Assembly: GCA_001897515.1 (NCBI GenBank)
Contig: MKTA01000024.1
Span: 157,819 to 221,818 of the forward strand
DNA length: 64,000 nt
Direction of reading: 5' to 3'
Source: Bacteroidetes bacterium 41-46
GTDB taxonomy: Bacteria; Bacteroidota; Bacteroidia; Bacteroidales; UBA932
Position numbers and translations under genes: made by a program. Shown piece by piece: positions 19,290 to 28,458 of this stretch; positions within the stretch are counted from its first letter, which is position 1, and every line of letters begins with the position of its first letter. The notes beneath the pieces were generated by a model. That model was not told the DNA's origin and ran no database searches. It saw only the letters and a program-made list of their open reading frames with translations.

Positions 19290-20948
19290 TTACTCGCCCA
19301 GGAATAGTTTCATATCCTCATCAACAGTTCCAATAGGGGCTATACCAAAGTTCTTCACGAGCACCTCTGCCACATTTGGAGAGAGGAATGCAGGAAGTGT
19401 AGGGCCTAAGTGGATGTTTTTCACGCCAAGATAGAGGAGCGCTAAGAGAACAATAACAGCCTTCTGTTCGTACCAGGCAATATTGTAAGCAATAGGAAGC
19501 TCATTTATGCTATTAGCATTAAACACCTCCTTTAGTTTAAGGGCTATTACAGCAAGTGAGTATGAGTCATTACACTGACCGGCATCAAGTACTCTTGGAA
19601 TTCCTCCGATATCACCAAGAGGCAGCTTGTTGTATCTGTATTTTGCACAACCTGCTGTCAGGATAATTGTATCTTTAGGAAGGGCCGAAGCAAATTCAGT
19701 ATAGTAGTTCCTGTCTTTCATTCTTCCGTCGCAACCTGCCATTACAAAGAACTTACGGATTGCACCACTTTTAACAGCCTCAACAACCTTGTCTGCAAGA
19801 GCGAACACCTGTGCGTGAGCAAAACCGCCAATCAGTTCACCGGTTTCAATCTCCTTTGGAGGAGCACATCTTTTTGCATGCTCAATAATAACCGAGAAAT
19901 CCTTTACTTTTCCATCCTTTCTGTCCTCAATGTGTTTGAATCCAGGGAATCCGGAAGAGCCGGTAGTATAAATTCTGTCGGCGTAAGTAGATGATTTTCT
20001 TGGAGGAACAATACAGTTTGTAGTAAACAGAACCGGACCGTTGAATGTCTCAAAATCCTCAATCTGGTGCCACCATGAAGAGCCGTAGTTACCTACAAAA
20101 TGGCTGTATTTCTTAAATGCCGGATAGTAGTTTGCCGGAAGCATCTCAGAGTGTGTATAAACATCAACTCCTGTACCCTCTGTCTGCTTAAGCAGCTCCT
20201 CCATATCCTTAAGATCATGACCCGATATCAGAATTGCCGGGTTATTGCGAACTCCAAGGTTTACCTTTGTTATTTCCGGATTTCCGTACGCAGATGTATT
20301 TGCCTTGTCTAGCAGAGCCATTACCTTTACACCGTGCTCTCCTGTTTTAAGGACAAGAGCTGTAAGTTCATCGGCAGAGAGGGAGTCATTTGTGGTATCA
20401 ACAAGTGCCTGCTGTATAAATGCATAAACCTCCTTGTCTTCGTGTCCGAGATTGAAGGCGTGCTCAGCATAGGCAGCCATACCCTTAAGACCATAAATAG
20501 TAAGCTCGCGAAGAGACCGAACATCCTCATTTTCTGTTGCAAGAACACCTACTTCAAGTGCTTTTGCATCCATATCAGCCTCCTCTTTAGAGGTCCAGAA
20601 AGCACCATCAAAGGTGATCTCAGTTATATCTCCCCCTTTTGAAACATAAAGAGCCTTAACAGCCTCTCTTAAGTCAATGGCCTGTCTAACTCTTGTTATA
20701 AACCTCTCTCTGTCAAAGTTGGCATTTGTTATTGTCATAAAGAGCGAATCAACAACAAATTTATTCACCTCGTTGCTCTCAACTCCTTTTGCTCTCAATC
20801 TCACAGTGTAGTGTGAAATTCCCTTGCAAAGGAAAATCAGCAGATCCTGAAGATTGGCTACATCTGCAGGTTTTCCGCAAACTCCATTTACCGTACATCC
20901 GGTGTTTTTTGCTGCCTCCTGGCACTGAAAACAAAACATATTACTCAT
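19290..20948 (-). CDS. hcp: Hydroxylamine reductase (hybrid cluster protein)
   Basis: 552 residues. The N-terminal cluster ligands [13 protein letters not shown] are of the class I/II form, and hybrid-cluster ligands appear in [37 protein letters not shown] and [13 protein letters not shown] is a cytoplasmic NO reductase or hydroxylamine reductase used in nitrosative stress by anaerobes. It diverges from a Crp/Fnr regulator over 140 bases, with a symmetric site between them. No hcr reductase gene is adjacent. Confidence 0.97.
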   Translation of the reverse strand: MSNMFCFQCQEAAKNTGCTVNGVCGKPADVANLQDLLIFLCKGISHYTVRLRAKGVESNEVNKFVVDSLFMTITNANFDRERFITRVRQAIDLREAVKALYVSKGGDITEITFDGAFWTSKEEADMDAKALEVGVLATENEDVRSLRELTIYGLKGMAAYAEHAFNLGHEDKEVYAFIQQALVDTTNDSLSADELTALVLKTGEHGVKVMALLDKANTSAYGNPEITKVNLGVRNNPAILISGHDLKDMEELLKQTEGTGVDVYTHSEMLPANYYPAFKKYSHFVGNYGSSWWHQIEDFETFNGPVLFTTNCIVPPRKSSTYADRIYTTGSSGFPGFKHIEDRKDGKVKDFSVIIEHAKRCAPPKEIETGELIGGFAHAQVFALADKVVEAVKSGAIRKFFVMAGCDGRMKDRNYYTEFASALPKDTIILTAGCAKYRYNKLPLGDIGGIPRVLDAGQCNDSYSLAVIALKLKEVFNANSINELPIAYNIAWYEQKAVIVLLALLYLGVKNIHLGPTLPAFLSPNVAEVLVKNFGIAPIGTVDEDMKLFLGE

Positions 20949-21009
20949 AATTCTATTGTATTTGGTTAATTATTACGGATACAAAAATAGATGGAGCAAA
21001 AACAAAAAA

Positions 21010-21027
21010 GTGTAATTCTTGTTACAC
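21010..21027. promoter_or_regulatory. Symmetric operator between hcp and crp-family gene
   Basis: GTGTAATTCTTGTTACAC is a perfect inverted repeat, GTGTAA and TTACAC with a 6-base spacer. This length and symmetry fit a Crp/Fnr dimer site. It is 62 bases before hcp and 62 before the regulator gene, so one dimer could serve both. Confidence 0.6.
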
Positions 21028-21088
21028 TATCAGAAAAACTTGTCTTCTTAAATATAATTATATTAATTTAGCATAACAAACAGATTAT

Positions 21089-21775
21089 ATGCAGAATTTG
21101 GATTTTTCCAGGTGCCCCATAATGGGTGATCTCGGCAACGAAAGAGTACAAAAGCTATTCTCAGGGGCGAACTATAAAATGGAGGTTTTTGAGAAAGGAG
21201 AAGTTATTGCAATGCAAGGTTCTCCTTGCAAACATCTCTACATTTTACTCACAGGTTCTGTAAAAACAGAGATGACCACTGAGAACGGAGGCCTGATGAC
21301 AATTGAAAATATCGATGCTGTACGGCCCCTGGCCTCAGCATTTCTATTTGCTGAAGATAATAAGTTTCCTGTTGATGTTACCGCTATTACACAATGTCGT
21401 GTACTAATGATACCAAGAGACGAGGTAATCCGAATGTTTCAGATGGATGGAAAATTTCTTGAAAACTATATAAAATTCAATTCAAATAAGGCACAATTTC
21501 TTTCAAACAGGCTTAAAGTCCTAAACATAAAAACCATAAAAGGAAAGCTGGCTTACTACATTATTGAAGGACTTGATCAGGCAAGGCAATCACTGCCGGG
21601 CGCTGATTCATATAAAATGGACAAAAACCAGACAGAACTAGCCAAATTTTTTGGTGTAACAAGGCCGGCACTCGCAAGATGCATTTCAGAACTGGAGAGT
21701 GAAGGGATTATTGAGTTGAATAAAAAATTTGTAAAAGTAAAAAGCTTAAGAGCACTGAATAATCTTCTTGGCTGA
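21089..21775 (+). CDS. Crp/Fnr family transcriptional regulator
   Basis: 228 residues. An N-terminal cyclic-nucleotide-binding-like beta-barrel (VFEKGEVIAMQGSPCKHLYILLTGSVK) is followed by a dimer helix and a winged helix with the recognition region MDKNQTELAKFFGVTRPALARCISELESEGII. There is no four-cysteine Fnr cluster. Divergence from hcp suggests an HcpR/DNR-type regulator that responds to NO; this is inferred from position. Confidence 0.85.
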   Translation: MQNLDFSRCPIMGDLGNERVQKLFSGANYKMEVFEKGEVIAMQGSPCKHLYILLTGSVKTEMTTENGGLMTIENIDAVRPLASAFLFAEDNKFPVDVTAITQCRVLMIPRDEVIRMFQMDGKFLENYIKFNSNKAQFLSNRLKVLNIKTIKGKLAYYIIEGLDQARQSLPGADSYKMDKNQTELAKFFGVTRPALARCISELESEGIIELNKKFVKVKSLRALNNLLG

Positions 21776-21809
21776 TATATTTTGTCTATATCTTCTTGTT
21801 TTATATCTA

Positions 21810-21841
21810 TTTGATTTATGTTACAGAGGAGTCTATCTTTG
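21810..21841 (+). promoter_or_regulatory. Bacteroidota-type promoter of the peroxiredoxin gene
   Basis: TTTG (21810-21813) and TATCTTTG (21834-21841) are 20 bases apart, an exact match to the TTTG / TAnnTTTG promoter of this phylum. The start codon follows 41 bases later. Confidence 0.7.
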
Positions 21842-21882
21842 TAAACATAAAAACCATTTAACAACAAATAAATATTAAAATT

Positions 21883-22584
21883 ATGGAAGAGCAAATTTAT
21901 TCAATGCCAAGAATCGGCGACAAAGCGCCTGAATTTAAAGCAGTAACAACTCAGGGTGATATTAATTTCCCAGGAGATTACAAAGGGAAATGGGTTATAC
22001 TTTTTAGCCATCCTGCAGACTTTACACCTGTATGTACATCTGAGTTTATGACGTTTGCTACAATGGCAGAGGACTTCAAAAAGATGAATACAGAGCTGGT
22101 TGGTCTCTCTGTTGACGGTCTTTACAGTCACATCGCCTGGCTGAGGACAATCAAAGAGAAGATTGAGTACAAAGGGATGAAAGATGTAGAGGTTAAATTT
22201 CCTCTGATTGAAGACATCACAATGGAGGTATCAAAAAGATACGGAATGCTTCAACCCGGAGAGAGCAGCACAAAAGCAGTAAGAGCAGTATTCTTTATTG
22301 ACCCTAAAGGAACCATCCGCACAATCATCTATTACCCTCTTGCAGTAGGCAGAAACTTTGACGAAATCAAACGGGTTCTGATAGCACTTCAGACAGCAGA
22401 CAACTTTAGCGTAGCCCTTCCTGCCGACTGGCGTCCGGGAGACGATGTAATAGTACCCACAGCCGGATCATGCGGAGTTGCAAAAGAGCGTATGGAGAGC
22501 AAAGAGGAGATGCACTGCTACGACTGGTTCTTCTGTACAAAGAAGCTGGAAGAGGAGAAGGTTCTTAAGGCGTTAGGCAAATAG
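21883..22584 (+). CDS. Peroxiredoxin (Prx6-like)
   Basis: 233 residues. The peroxidatic cysteine lies in HPADFTPVCTSEF (about residue 53); further cysteines are in AGSCGVAKERM and HCYDWFFCTKK near the end, as in the archaeal-type 2-Cys Prx6 subgroup. It reduces hydrogen peroxide and organic peroxides. It has its own promoter and a strong bidirectional terminator, next to hcp and its regulator, so this block looks like oxidative and nitrosative defence. Confidence 0.94.
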   Translation: MEEQIYSMPRIGDKAPEFKAVTTQGDINFPGDYKGKWVILFSHPADFTPVCTSEFMTFATMAEDFKKMNTELVGLSVDGLYSHIAWLRTIKEKIEYKGMKDVEVKFPLIEDITMEVSKRYGMLQPGESSTKAVRAVFFIDPKGTIRTIIYYPLAVGRNFDEIKRVLIALQTADNFSVALPADWRPGDDVIVPTAGSCGVAKERMESKEEMHCYDWFFCTKKLEEEKVLKALGK

Positions 22585-22607
22585 GCAACTAACTGGTATA
22601 GCTTAGT

Positions 22608-22651
22608 AAATAAAGAAGAGAGAACTCAAATGAATTCTCTCTTCTTTATTT
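22608..22651. terminator. Bidirectional terminator between peroxiredoxin and hydC
   Basis: A 17-base perfect stem (22608-22624 with 22635-22651) and a 10-base loop, AT-rich at the base on both sides. It serves the convergent peroxiredoxin gene and hydrogenase operon. Confidence 0.85.
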
Positions 22652-22664
22652 AGTTGACCAACAA

Positions 22665-23144
22665 TTAGTCAGTATAGCTATCCAGTATCTCCTTTATCTG
22701 GCCGGGTTCAACTCTTCCATACACCTTCTCTCCTATCAGAACAACAGGTGCAAGGCCGCATGCACCAACACAACGAAGGCAATCCAAAGAGAATTTTCCA
22801 TCCTCAGTTACACCGCCAACCTTGATATTAAGCTGCTTTTTAAGTTCGTCCACAACCTTCTCAGCTCCGCGAACATAACATGCAGTACCCATACAAACAG
22901 ATATTGCATGCCTTCCCTTAGGAGTCATGGTGAAGAAAGAGTAGAATGTAACAACTCCATAAACCTTAGCGACAGAGATATTCAGCTTTTTAGCTATCTC
23001 ACGTTGCACACTTTCAGGTAGGTATCCAAAGTGAGTTTGCGCAGAGTGAAGTATCTTAATAAGATCGCCCGGATCGTTTTTGTATGAGTCACATATTTCG
23101 TGAATACTCTTAATATGGCACTCTTGTAGTTTCAAATTACTCAT
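22665..23144 (-). CDS. hydC: Electron-bifurcating [FeFe] hydrogenase subunit HydC (NuoE-like)
   Basis: 159 residues. A NuoE-type fold: LHSAQTHFGYLPESVQREIAKKLNISVAKVYGVVTFYSFF, then the [2Fe-2S] ligands in CMGTACYVRGA and DCLRCVGACGLAPVV. It passes electrons between HydB and HydA. Last gene of the hydrogenase operon, 5 bases after hydA. Confidence 0.93.
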   Translation of the reverse strand: MSNLKLQECHIKSIHEICDSYKNDPGDLIKILHSAQTHFGYLPESVQREIAKKLNISVAKVYGVVTFYSFFTMTPKGRHAISVCMGTACYVRGAEKVVDELKKQLNIKVGGVTEDGKFSLDCLRCVGACGLAPVVLIGEKVYGRVEPGQIKEILDSYTD

Positions 23145-23149
23145 GACTC

Positions 23150-24913
23150 TTAAAATTTATTTTTTTCAAAATAGTGTGTATGGAGCAAGTGGTGAGCCTT
23201 CTCACTCATAGGATGGCCCAGATACTCCTCATATAGCTTGATAATGTATGGATTCTCGTGAGATTTACGAATCTTCTTCTGTGAATCCTCTCTGTAGATA
23301 GCCTCTGATCTGGCCTTAATTACACTTGAATCACCGTGGTGAAGTGGTTGACCTGCACCACCGATACATCCACCCGGACAAGCCATAATCTCAATAGCAT
23401 GGAAATTATACATACCTGCACGGATTCCGTCAAGAAGTTTTCTTGCATTTCCGAGCTGGTGAGCAATACCGATATTGATATTAATTCCACCAAAATCTAT
23501 TGATGCCATTCTTATACCCTCAAGACCGCGAAGTTCATGAAAATCAACTTTTTCAAGTTTTTTACCTGTATGAAGTTCGTAAGCCGTACGAACAGCAGCC
23601 TCAATAACACCTCCTGTTACACCAAATATAACCCCAGCACCTGTTGACTCACCGAGAGGCTGATCAAAATCCTCCTCAGGAAGCAAATCAAAGTTCATAT
23701 TGCAGCTCTTTATCAAAGAGGCAAGCTCTCTTGTTGAGATTGAGAAATCAACATCAGGATTTCCGTCTGTACTGAACTCCTCGCGCTGGCACTCATACTT
23801 CTTGGCAAGACAAGGCATCACAGATACAACAACAAGATCCTCTCTCTTAACTCCCAGAATCTGGGTGTAGTAATTTTTGGCAATTGAGCCGAACATCTGC
23901 TGAGGAGAACGGGCTGTTGATGGTATATCAAGCATAGATGGGTAGTACTCTTCAAAGAAGTTAACCCATGCAGGGCAGCAAGAGGTAAGTATAGGTAGCT
24001 TCACATCTTTGTCTCCATTTAGGAACTTGGTAAGTCTGCCCAAAAGCTCAGCACCCTCCTCCATTATCGTAAGGTCGGCTGCAAAGTCTGTATCAAACAC
24101 TTTGTCAAATCCTAATGAGCGTAAAGCCGCAACCATCTTTCCGGTTACAAGTGTACCGGGCTCAAGTCCGAACTCCTCTCCCAAAGCGGCGCGCACCGCA
24201 GGAGCGGTTTGAACGATAACCGTTTTAGCAGGATCTGCAAGTGCCCTCAATACCTTTTGAGTGTCGTCATATGGTGTCAGGGCACCTGTCGGACAAACAG
24301 CTACGCACTGTCCGCAGAATGTACATGGTGAGTCAACGAGATCCTGTTCAAATGCAGGGGCAACAACGGCCATAAAGCCTCTGTTCACTGCACTCAGTGC
24401 TCCCACTGTCTGAACATCATTACAAATTGTCTCGCAACGACGACACATAATACATTTATCCATGTCTCTCTTAAGAGCCGGAGAGAAGTCTTTTCTGTAA
24501 GTTGACATCTCTGCATGCTCAACAGCATGTATCTCTCTGATACCCATTTTTTGAGACAGAGTTTGCAGGTCACACTGACCTGATGAAGAGCAGGTAAGAC
24601 ACTCTTTAGGGTGGTCAGAAAGTATCAGTTCAAGAACCGTCTTTCTTGCATTCATAACCCTTAGATTATGAGTGTGGATTACCATACCCGGAGTACATTC
24701 AGTTGAACATGACGGGGCAAGATTTCTTCTTCCCTCAACCTCAACCACACAAATACGACATCCGCCAGGGCGGCTCTCAATATTCAGGTGCTCAAGGTTC
24801 AAATAGCAAAGAACGGGGATATCAACTCCCACCATCTTTGCCGCCTGGTAGATTGTAGTACCTTTCGATACCTCTACCTCAATATTGTCTATTTTAATTT
24901 TGATTTTTTCCAT
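23150..24913 (-). CDS. hydA: [FeFe] hydrogenase catalytic subunit HydA (group A3-like, NADH-linked)
   Basis: 587 residues from ATG 24913; a longer frame to 24997 runs into hydB. N-terminal [2Fe-2S] (C36, C52, C55, C69 region), a His-ligated [4Fe-4S] (HPKECLTCSSSGQC, 101-114), two ferredoxin clusters (CIMCRRCETIC, CTFCGQCVAVC), then the H-cluster domain: L1 TSCCPAW (310-316), L2 MPCLAKKYE (366-374), L3 MACPGGCIGGAGQP (about 510-523), and a C-terminal small-subunit tail. All canonical catalytic residues are present. With HydB and HydC it couples H2 to NADH and ferredoxin. The maturases HydEFG are not in the window. Confidence 0.97.
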   Translation of the reverse strand: MEKIKIKIDNIEVEVSKGTTIYQAAKMVGVDIPVLCYLNLEHLNIESRPGGCRICVVEVEGRRNLAPSCSTECTPGMVIHTHNLRVMNARKTVLELILSDHPKECLTCSSSGQCDLQTLSQKMGIREIHAVEHAEMSTYRKDFSPALKRDMDKCIMCRRCETICNDVQTVGALSAVNRGFMAVVAPAFEQDLVDSPCTFCGQCVAVCPTGALTPYDDTQKVLRALADPAKTVIVQTAPAVRAALGEEFGLEPGTLVTGKMVAALRSLGFDKVFDTDFAADLTIMEEGAELLGRLTKFLNGDKDVKLPILTSCCPAWVNFFEEYYPSMLDIPSTARSPQQMFGSIAKNYYTQILGVKREDLVVVSVMPCLAKKYECQREEFSTDGNPDVDFSISTRELASLIKSCNMNFDLLPEEDFDQPLGESTGAGVIFGVTGGVIEAAVRTAYELHTGKKLEKVDFHELRGLEGIRMASIDFGGININIGIAHQLGNARKLLDGIRAGMYNFHAIEIMACPGGCIGGAGQPLHHGDSSVIKARSEAIYREDSQKKIRKSHENPYIIKLYEEYLGHPMSEKAHHLLHTHYFEKNKF

Positions 24914-24923
24914 GAGTGGGAGA

Positions 24924-26717
24924 TTATTGAACGTGAATAGCTGTGAACTTACACTTCTCATAGCAGGCACCGCAACGGATACATTTTTCAGCATCAATTA
25001 CGTGAGGCTGGCGCTTCTCTCCTGTAATTGCATCAACAGGACAGGCCCTGACGCAAGCAGTACAACCTGTACACTTATCAGCAATGATAGTATATAGTTT
25101 CAGCGCTTTACAGCTTCCTGCAGGACAGACTCTCTCTGTAACGTGAGCAAGATACTCATCATAGAAGTTCTCAATAGTTGAGAGAACTGGATTTGGAGAT
25201 GTCTGACCCAATCCGCAAAGAGATGTATCCTTGATTACGCGGCTAAGATTTTTGAGGTACTCAATATCCTCGGGAACTCCCTTGCCGGATGTGATTTTCT
25301 CAAGCATCTCATGAAGTCTCTTGTTGCCGACCCTGCATGGAGCACACTTTCCGCAAGACTCTTCAACGGTAAATTCCAGATAGAATTTAGCCACAGAGAC
25401 CATGCAGTCATCCTCGTCCATTACAATCATACCGCCCGAACCCATCATAGAGCCGGCTGCAAGCAGGTTGTCAAAGTCAATAGGTGTATCCAGGTGTTTT
25501 TCAGTCAGACATCCGCCTGAAGGGCCTCCTGTCTGAACAGCCTTAAACTTCTTGCCATCCTTTATTCCTCCTCCAATCTCATAGATAACCTCTCTGAGGG
25601 TGATCCCCATTGGCACCTCAATAAGGCCTACATTATTGATCTTACCTGCAAGAGCAAACACCTTGGTACCTTTAGATCTCTCTGTTCCGATAGAGGAGTA
25701 CCACTCAGGTCCCTTCAGATATATAGCAGGTACATTAGCAAAAGTTTCAACGTTATTTACATTTGTTGGTTTTCCAAGATACCCCTTTTCTGCAGGGAAT
25801 GGAGGTTTAACAGTAGGTTCACCGCGAAGTCCCTCCATTGAGTGAATCAATGCAGTCTCTTCGCCGCAAACAAATGCTCCGGCTCCATATCTCAATTCAA
25901 TATCAAATTCAAAATCTGATCCAAGGATATTTTCTCCAAGAAGGCCATACTGACGAGCCTGTCTTGCAGCAACCTTGAGTCTCTTAATTGCAAGAGGATA
26001 CTCCGCACGAATATAAACAATACCCTTTGTTGCACCGATACAATATCCGCAAATTGCCATAGCCTCAATTACCGAGTGAGGGTCTCCCTCAAGAATGGAG
26101 CGGTCCATAAAGGCTCCCGGGTCTCCCTCGTCTGCATTGCAGACAACATATTTCTGGTCCGCCTTATTTTTAGCGGCAATCTCCCACTTGAGGCCTGTAG
26201 GGAAACCTCCGCCACCACGACCTCTTAGCCCTGACTTCTTAAGCAACTCTACAGCCGCCTCAGGAGTCATTTCGCTTATAACCTTTCCAAGAGCTGCATA
26301 TCCGTCTCTTGCAATATATTCGTCAATATTTTCAGGATCAATGAAACCGCAGTTTCTCAAGGCAATTCTCATCTGTTTCTGATAGAAGCCCATATGTTTT
26401 GAATCCTCTATATGTTTCTGAGTTTCAGGATCCTCATAAAGAAGTCTGTTAACTTTTCTTCCCTTAAGGACATGCTCGCGAATAATCTCTTCGCAATCCT
26501 CCTTCTTAACCTGTGTGTAGAATGTGTTGTCCGGAATAACCTTCACTATAGGCCCCTTCTCACAGAAGCCAAAACAACCTGTAGTAACAACCTGAGCGTC
26601 ATTCTCCAGCCCAAGATTTTTAATTTCCGATTTGAGATTCTCTACGATCTGCTCGCTCTCTGAAGCTCTGCAACCCGTTCCGCCGCAAACCAGAAGATGC
26701 ATTTTATACTGTGCCAT
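24924..26717 (-). CDS. hydB: Electron-bifurcating hydrogenase subunit HydB (NuoF-like)
   Basis: 597 residues from ATG 26717. Order: thioredoxin-like [2Fe-2S] domain (CGGTGCRAS and TTGCFGFCEKG), NuoF-type FMN/NADH domain (GLRGRGGGGFPTGLKWE; CNADEGDPGAFMDR), the [4Fe-4S] site ESCGKCAPCRVGNKRL with TSLCGLGQ, and two C-terminal ferredoxin clusters (CTGCTACVRACP, CIRCGACYEKC). It is the NADH-binding, bifurcating subunit. It lies between the accessory ferredoxin gene and hydA, with gaps of 7 and 10 bases. Confidence 0.96.
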   Translation of the reverse strand: MAQYKMHLLVCGGTGCRASESEQIVENLKSEIKNLGLENDAQVVTTGCFGFCEKGPIVKVIPDNTFYTQVKKEDCEEIIREHVLKGRKVNRLLYEDPETQKHIEDSKHMGFYQKQMRIALRNCGFIDPENIDEYIARDGYAALGKVISEMTPEAAVELLKKSGLRGRGGGGFPTGLKWEIAAKNKADQKYVVCNADEGDPGAFMDRSILEGDPHSVIEAMAICGYCIGATKGIVYIRAEYPLAIKRLKVAARQARQYGLLGENILGSDFEFDIELRYGAGAFVCGEETALIHSMEGLRGEPTVKPPFPAEKGYLGKPTNVNNVETFANVPAIYLKGPEWYSSIGTERSKGTKVFALAGKINNVGLIEVPMGITLREVIYEIGGGIKDGKKFKAVQTGGPSGGCLTEKHLDTPIDFDNLLAAGSMMGSGGMIVMDEDDCMVSVAKFYLEFTVEESCGKCAPCRVGNKRLHEMLEKITSGKGVPEDIEYLKNLSRVIKDTSLCGLGQTSPNPVLSTIENFYDEYLAHVTERVCPAGSCKALKLYTIIADKCTGCTACVRACPVDAITGEKRQPHVIDAEKCIRCGACYEKCKFTAIHVQ

Positions 26718-26724
26718 TTTCTCC

Positions 26725-27126
26725 TTAGTTTTTGTCGTTAATTGTTTTGTAATTGGTAGGAATGATTCCGTCAAGCAGCTCACCGTTTACAATGTACTTC
26801 TCAACGATTTCAATTGCTTTTGCAGTATCAACATATCCAAAGACTACGGGGTCCTTTCCCGGTACTCTTACCTCAATAGTTGGTTCTGCGTAGCAATAGC
26901 CCATGCATCCGCCCTGTGTTACAACCGCAGGAATTTTATCCTTTTCGATCTTCTCCACAAGAGTGTTCATTACCGTTCTGGCACCCGATGCAATACCGCA
27001 TGTGGCCATAGCAACACGGATCTGAACAAGAGACTCAGGCTCATTACTCTTTTCACGGATGTTCATTCCGTGTTCGAGATTTTGCTTCATCTTGCGCAAA
27101 TCTTCTAGGGACTTGATTTTGTTCAT
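26725..27126 (-). CDS. Thioredoxin-like [2Fe-2S] ferredoxin of the hydrogenase operon
   Basis: 133 residues. A single NuoE-like [2Fe-2S] fold with ligands in MATCGIASGA and TQGGCMGYCYAEP. It begins the hydrogenase operon, 7 bases before hydB. Similar small ferredoxin genes accompany hydABC in Thermotogae, Clostridia and Bacteroidota; the exact electron role is unclear. Confidence 0.9.
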   Translation of the reverse strand: MNKIKSLEDLRKMKQNLEHGMNIREKSNEPESLVQIRVAMATCGIASGARTVMNTLVEKIEKDKIPAVVTQGGCMGYCYAEPTIEVRVPGKDPVVFGYVDTAKAIEIVEKYIVNGELLDGIIPTNYKTINDKN

Positions 27127-27229
27127 ATTTTATGATGTTATTGAAATTCCCTTGTTAAAGTATAGGTAAAAATAGATATTTTCCTACCATTATCAAAATA
27201 AAAAAGGCAACAAAGTGTAAAATTATAAG

Positions 27230-27916
27230 TTAAAAGTTTGAAATTAAAAGAGAACAGAGTTCGGGAAGCCCTTCAGACGCTCTCTTTTTTATATGTTTAA
27301 ACACTCTGTAAGAAGCTTTTACATCCGTCGGATCCACAAGAAAACATGGCACTCCGTACGGCACATAATTGACCAATCCGGCAGCCGGATAGACCGCAAG
27401 CGAGGTTCCCACAACAATGAATATTTCCGCAAGTGAAACAATCTTTGCCCCTCTCTCCAACTCAGGAACCTCCTCACCAAAAAATACTACATGAGGTCTT
27501 AGCTGAGCCCCGTCCGGAGCACATTCCCCAAGGGAGACATCACCTCTGGTCTCAACAATAATATCAGGATTTTTAATACTTCTGCTCTTTAAGAGCTCTC
27601 CATGGAGATGGAGTACATTTGAGGACCCAGCCCTCTCATGCAGATCATCAATATTCTGAGTAACTATATCAACCTGAAAATGTCTCTCCAGATTAACAAG
27701 AGCTATGTGAGCATCATTTGGCTCCACCTGAAGCAACTGTCTCCGTCTCATGTTATAGAAATCCAGCACTCTCTCCGGGTTCCGTGCCAATGCCTCGGGA
27801 GTGCAAACATCCTCTATTCTGTAATTTGCCCAAAGACCATTTGAATCTCTGAACGTATCAAGTCCGCTCTCTGCACTTATACCAGCACCGGAGAGCACAA
27901 CCACCCTCTTTTTCAT
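27230..27916 (-). CDS. cobB: Sir2-family NAD-dependent protein deacylase
   Basis: 228 residues. Motifs: VLSGAGISAESGLDTFRDSNGLW, TQNIDDLHERAG, catalytic HLHGE, VVFFGEEVPE, VGTSLAVYPAAGLV. The zinc cysteines of classical sirtuins are missing: the expected CxxC pairs are not seen between HLHGE and HVVFFGE (only one cysteine, in GECAPDG), as in some short bacterial forms. It removes acyl groups from lysine using NAD+. Its start overlaps the HATPase gene by 4 bases, so it is translated with the signalling cluster. Confidence 0.93.
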   Translation of the reverse strand: MKKRVVVLSGAGISAESGLDTFRDSNGLWANYRIEDVCTPEALARNPERVLDFYNMRRRQLLQVEPNDAHIALVNLERHFQVDIVTQNIDDLHERAGSSNVLHLHGELLKSRSIKNPDIIVETRGDVSLGECAPDGAQLRPHVVFFGEEVPELERGAKIVSLAEIFIVVGTSLAVYPAAGLVNYVPYGVPCFLVDPTDVKASYRVFKHIKKRASEGLPELCSLLISNF

Positions 27917-28458
27917 ATCCCTTTAAGGCCATTTATATTTTCACGAATCATCTCCTCAACCATCCTGATTACCCTTACATCGCTTATTGAAATATCACCC
28001 AGCACCTCAGCCACCTCCTGACTGTCAAAAACATACTTCTCTCCATTGAATATATATATTAAAACGAAATGGACTTCAGGATTGGCAGATGCCATAAGGA
28101 CAAAGGAGTTGGCCACATCTCCAAGGGGCGGCCTGTCAATATTTGAATGCACAAACCAAGCTTTAACGGTGGTTCCAACGCCCTCCTCTGATGCAATGGA
28201 GAGATCCCCGCCACTCTGCATTGCAGACTGTTTGAATAGTGGGATACCCATCCCTACCCTTCTTGTTGTCCTGGTTGTATAAAATGGATCCTCCAACTTT
28301 TTTGCCGTTTCCCGGCTCATCCCCCTGCCATTGTCCTCTATCTCAATAATCAGTCTGTCCTGAGGAAGATTCTCCTCCACCGTCAGCCTGATAAAACCAG
28401 CTCCGGCACTGAGTGAATTTTGAATAATATCAATTATATGTAGAGAAAGATCATTCAT
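27913..28458 (-). CDS. HATPase-domain protein (histidine-kinase-like ATPase)
   Basis: 181 residues. A GHKL ATPase: N-box HIIDIIQNSLSAGA, G1 box EDNGRGM, G2 box RRVGMGIPLFKQSA, and GVGTTVKAWF. No dimerisation-phosphoacceptor (DHp) domain or sensor is present, so it is not a complete histidine kinase. The last 75 residues are not recognised. It overlaps both PHP and Sir2 genes by 4 bases. Similar proteins occur beside [FeFe]-hydrogenase-like genes in other anaerobes. Confidence 0.85.
   Translation of the reverse strand: MNDLSLHIIDIIQNSLSAGAGFIRLTVEENLPQDRLIIEIEDNGRGMSRETAKKLEDPFYTTRTTRRVGMGIPLFKQSAMQSGGDLSIASEEGVGTTVKAWFVHSNIDRPPLGDVANSFVLMASANPEVHFVLIYIFNGEKYVFDSQEVAEVLGDISISDVRVIRMVEEMIRENINGLKGI

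Noticed and set aside
26632..27108. Plus-strand open frame of 158 codons across the ferredoxin gene
   Set aside because: It is antisense to a clear [2Fe-2S] ferredoxin and the hydB start, with no recognisable features.
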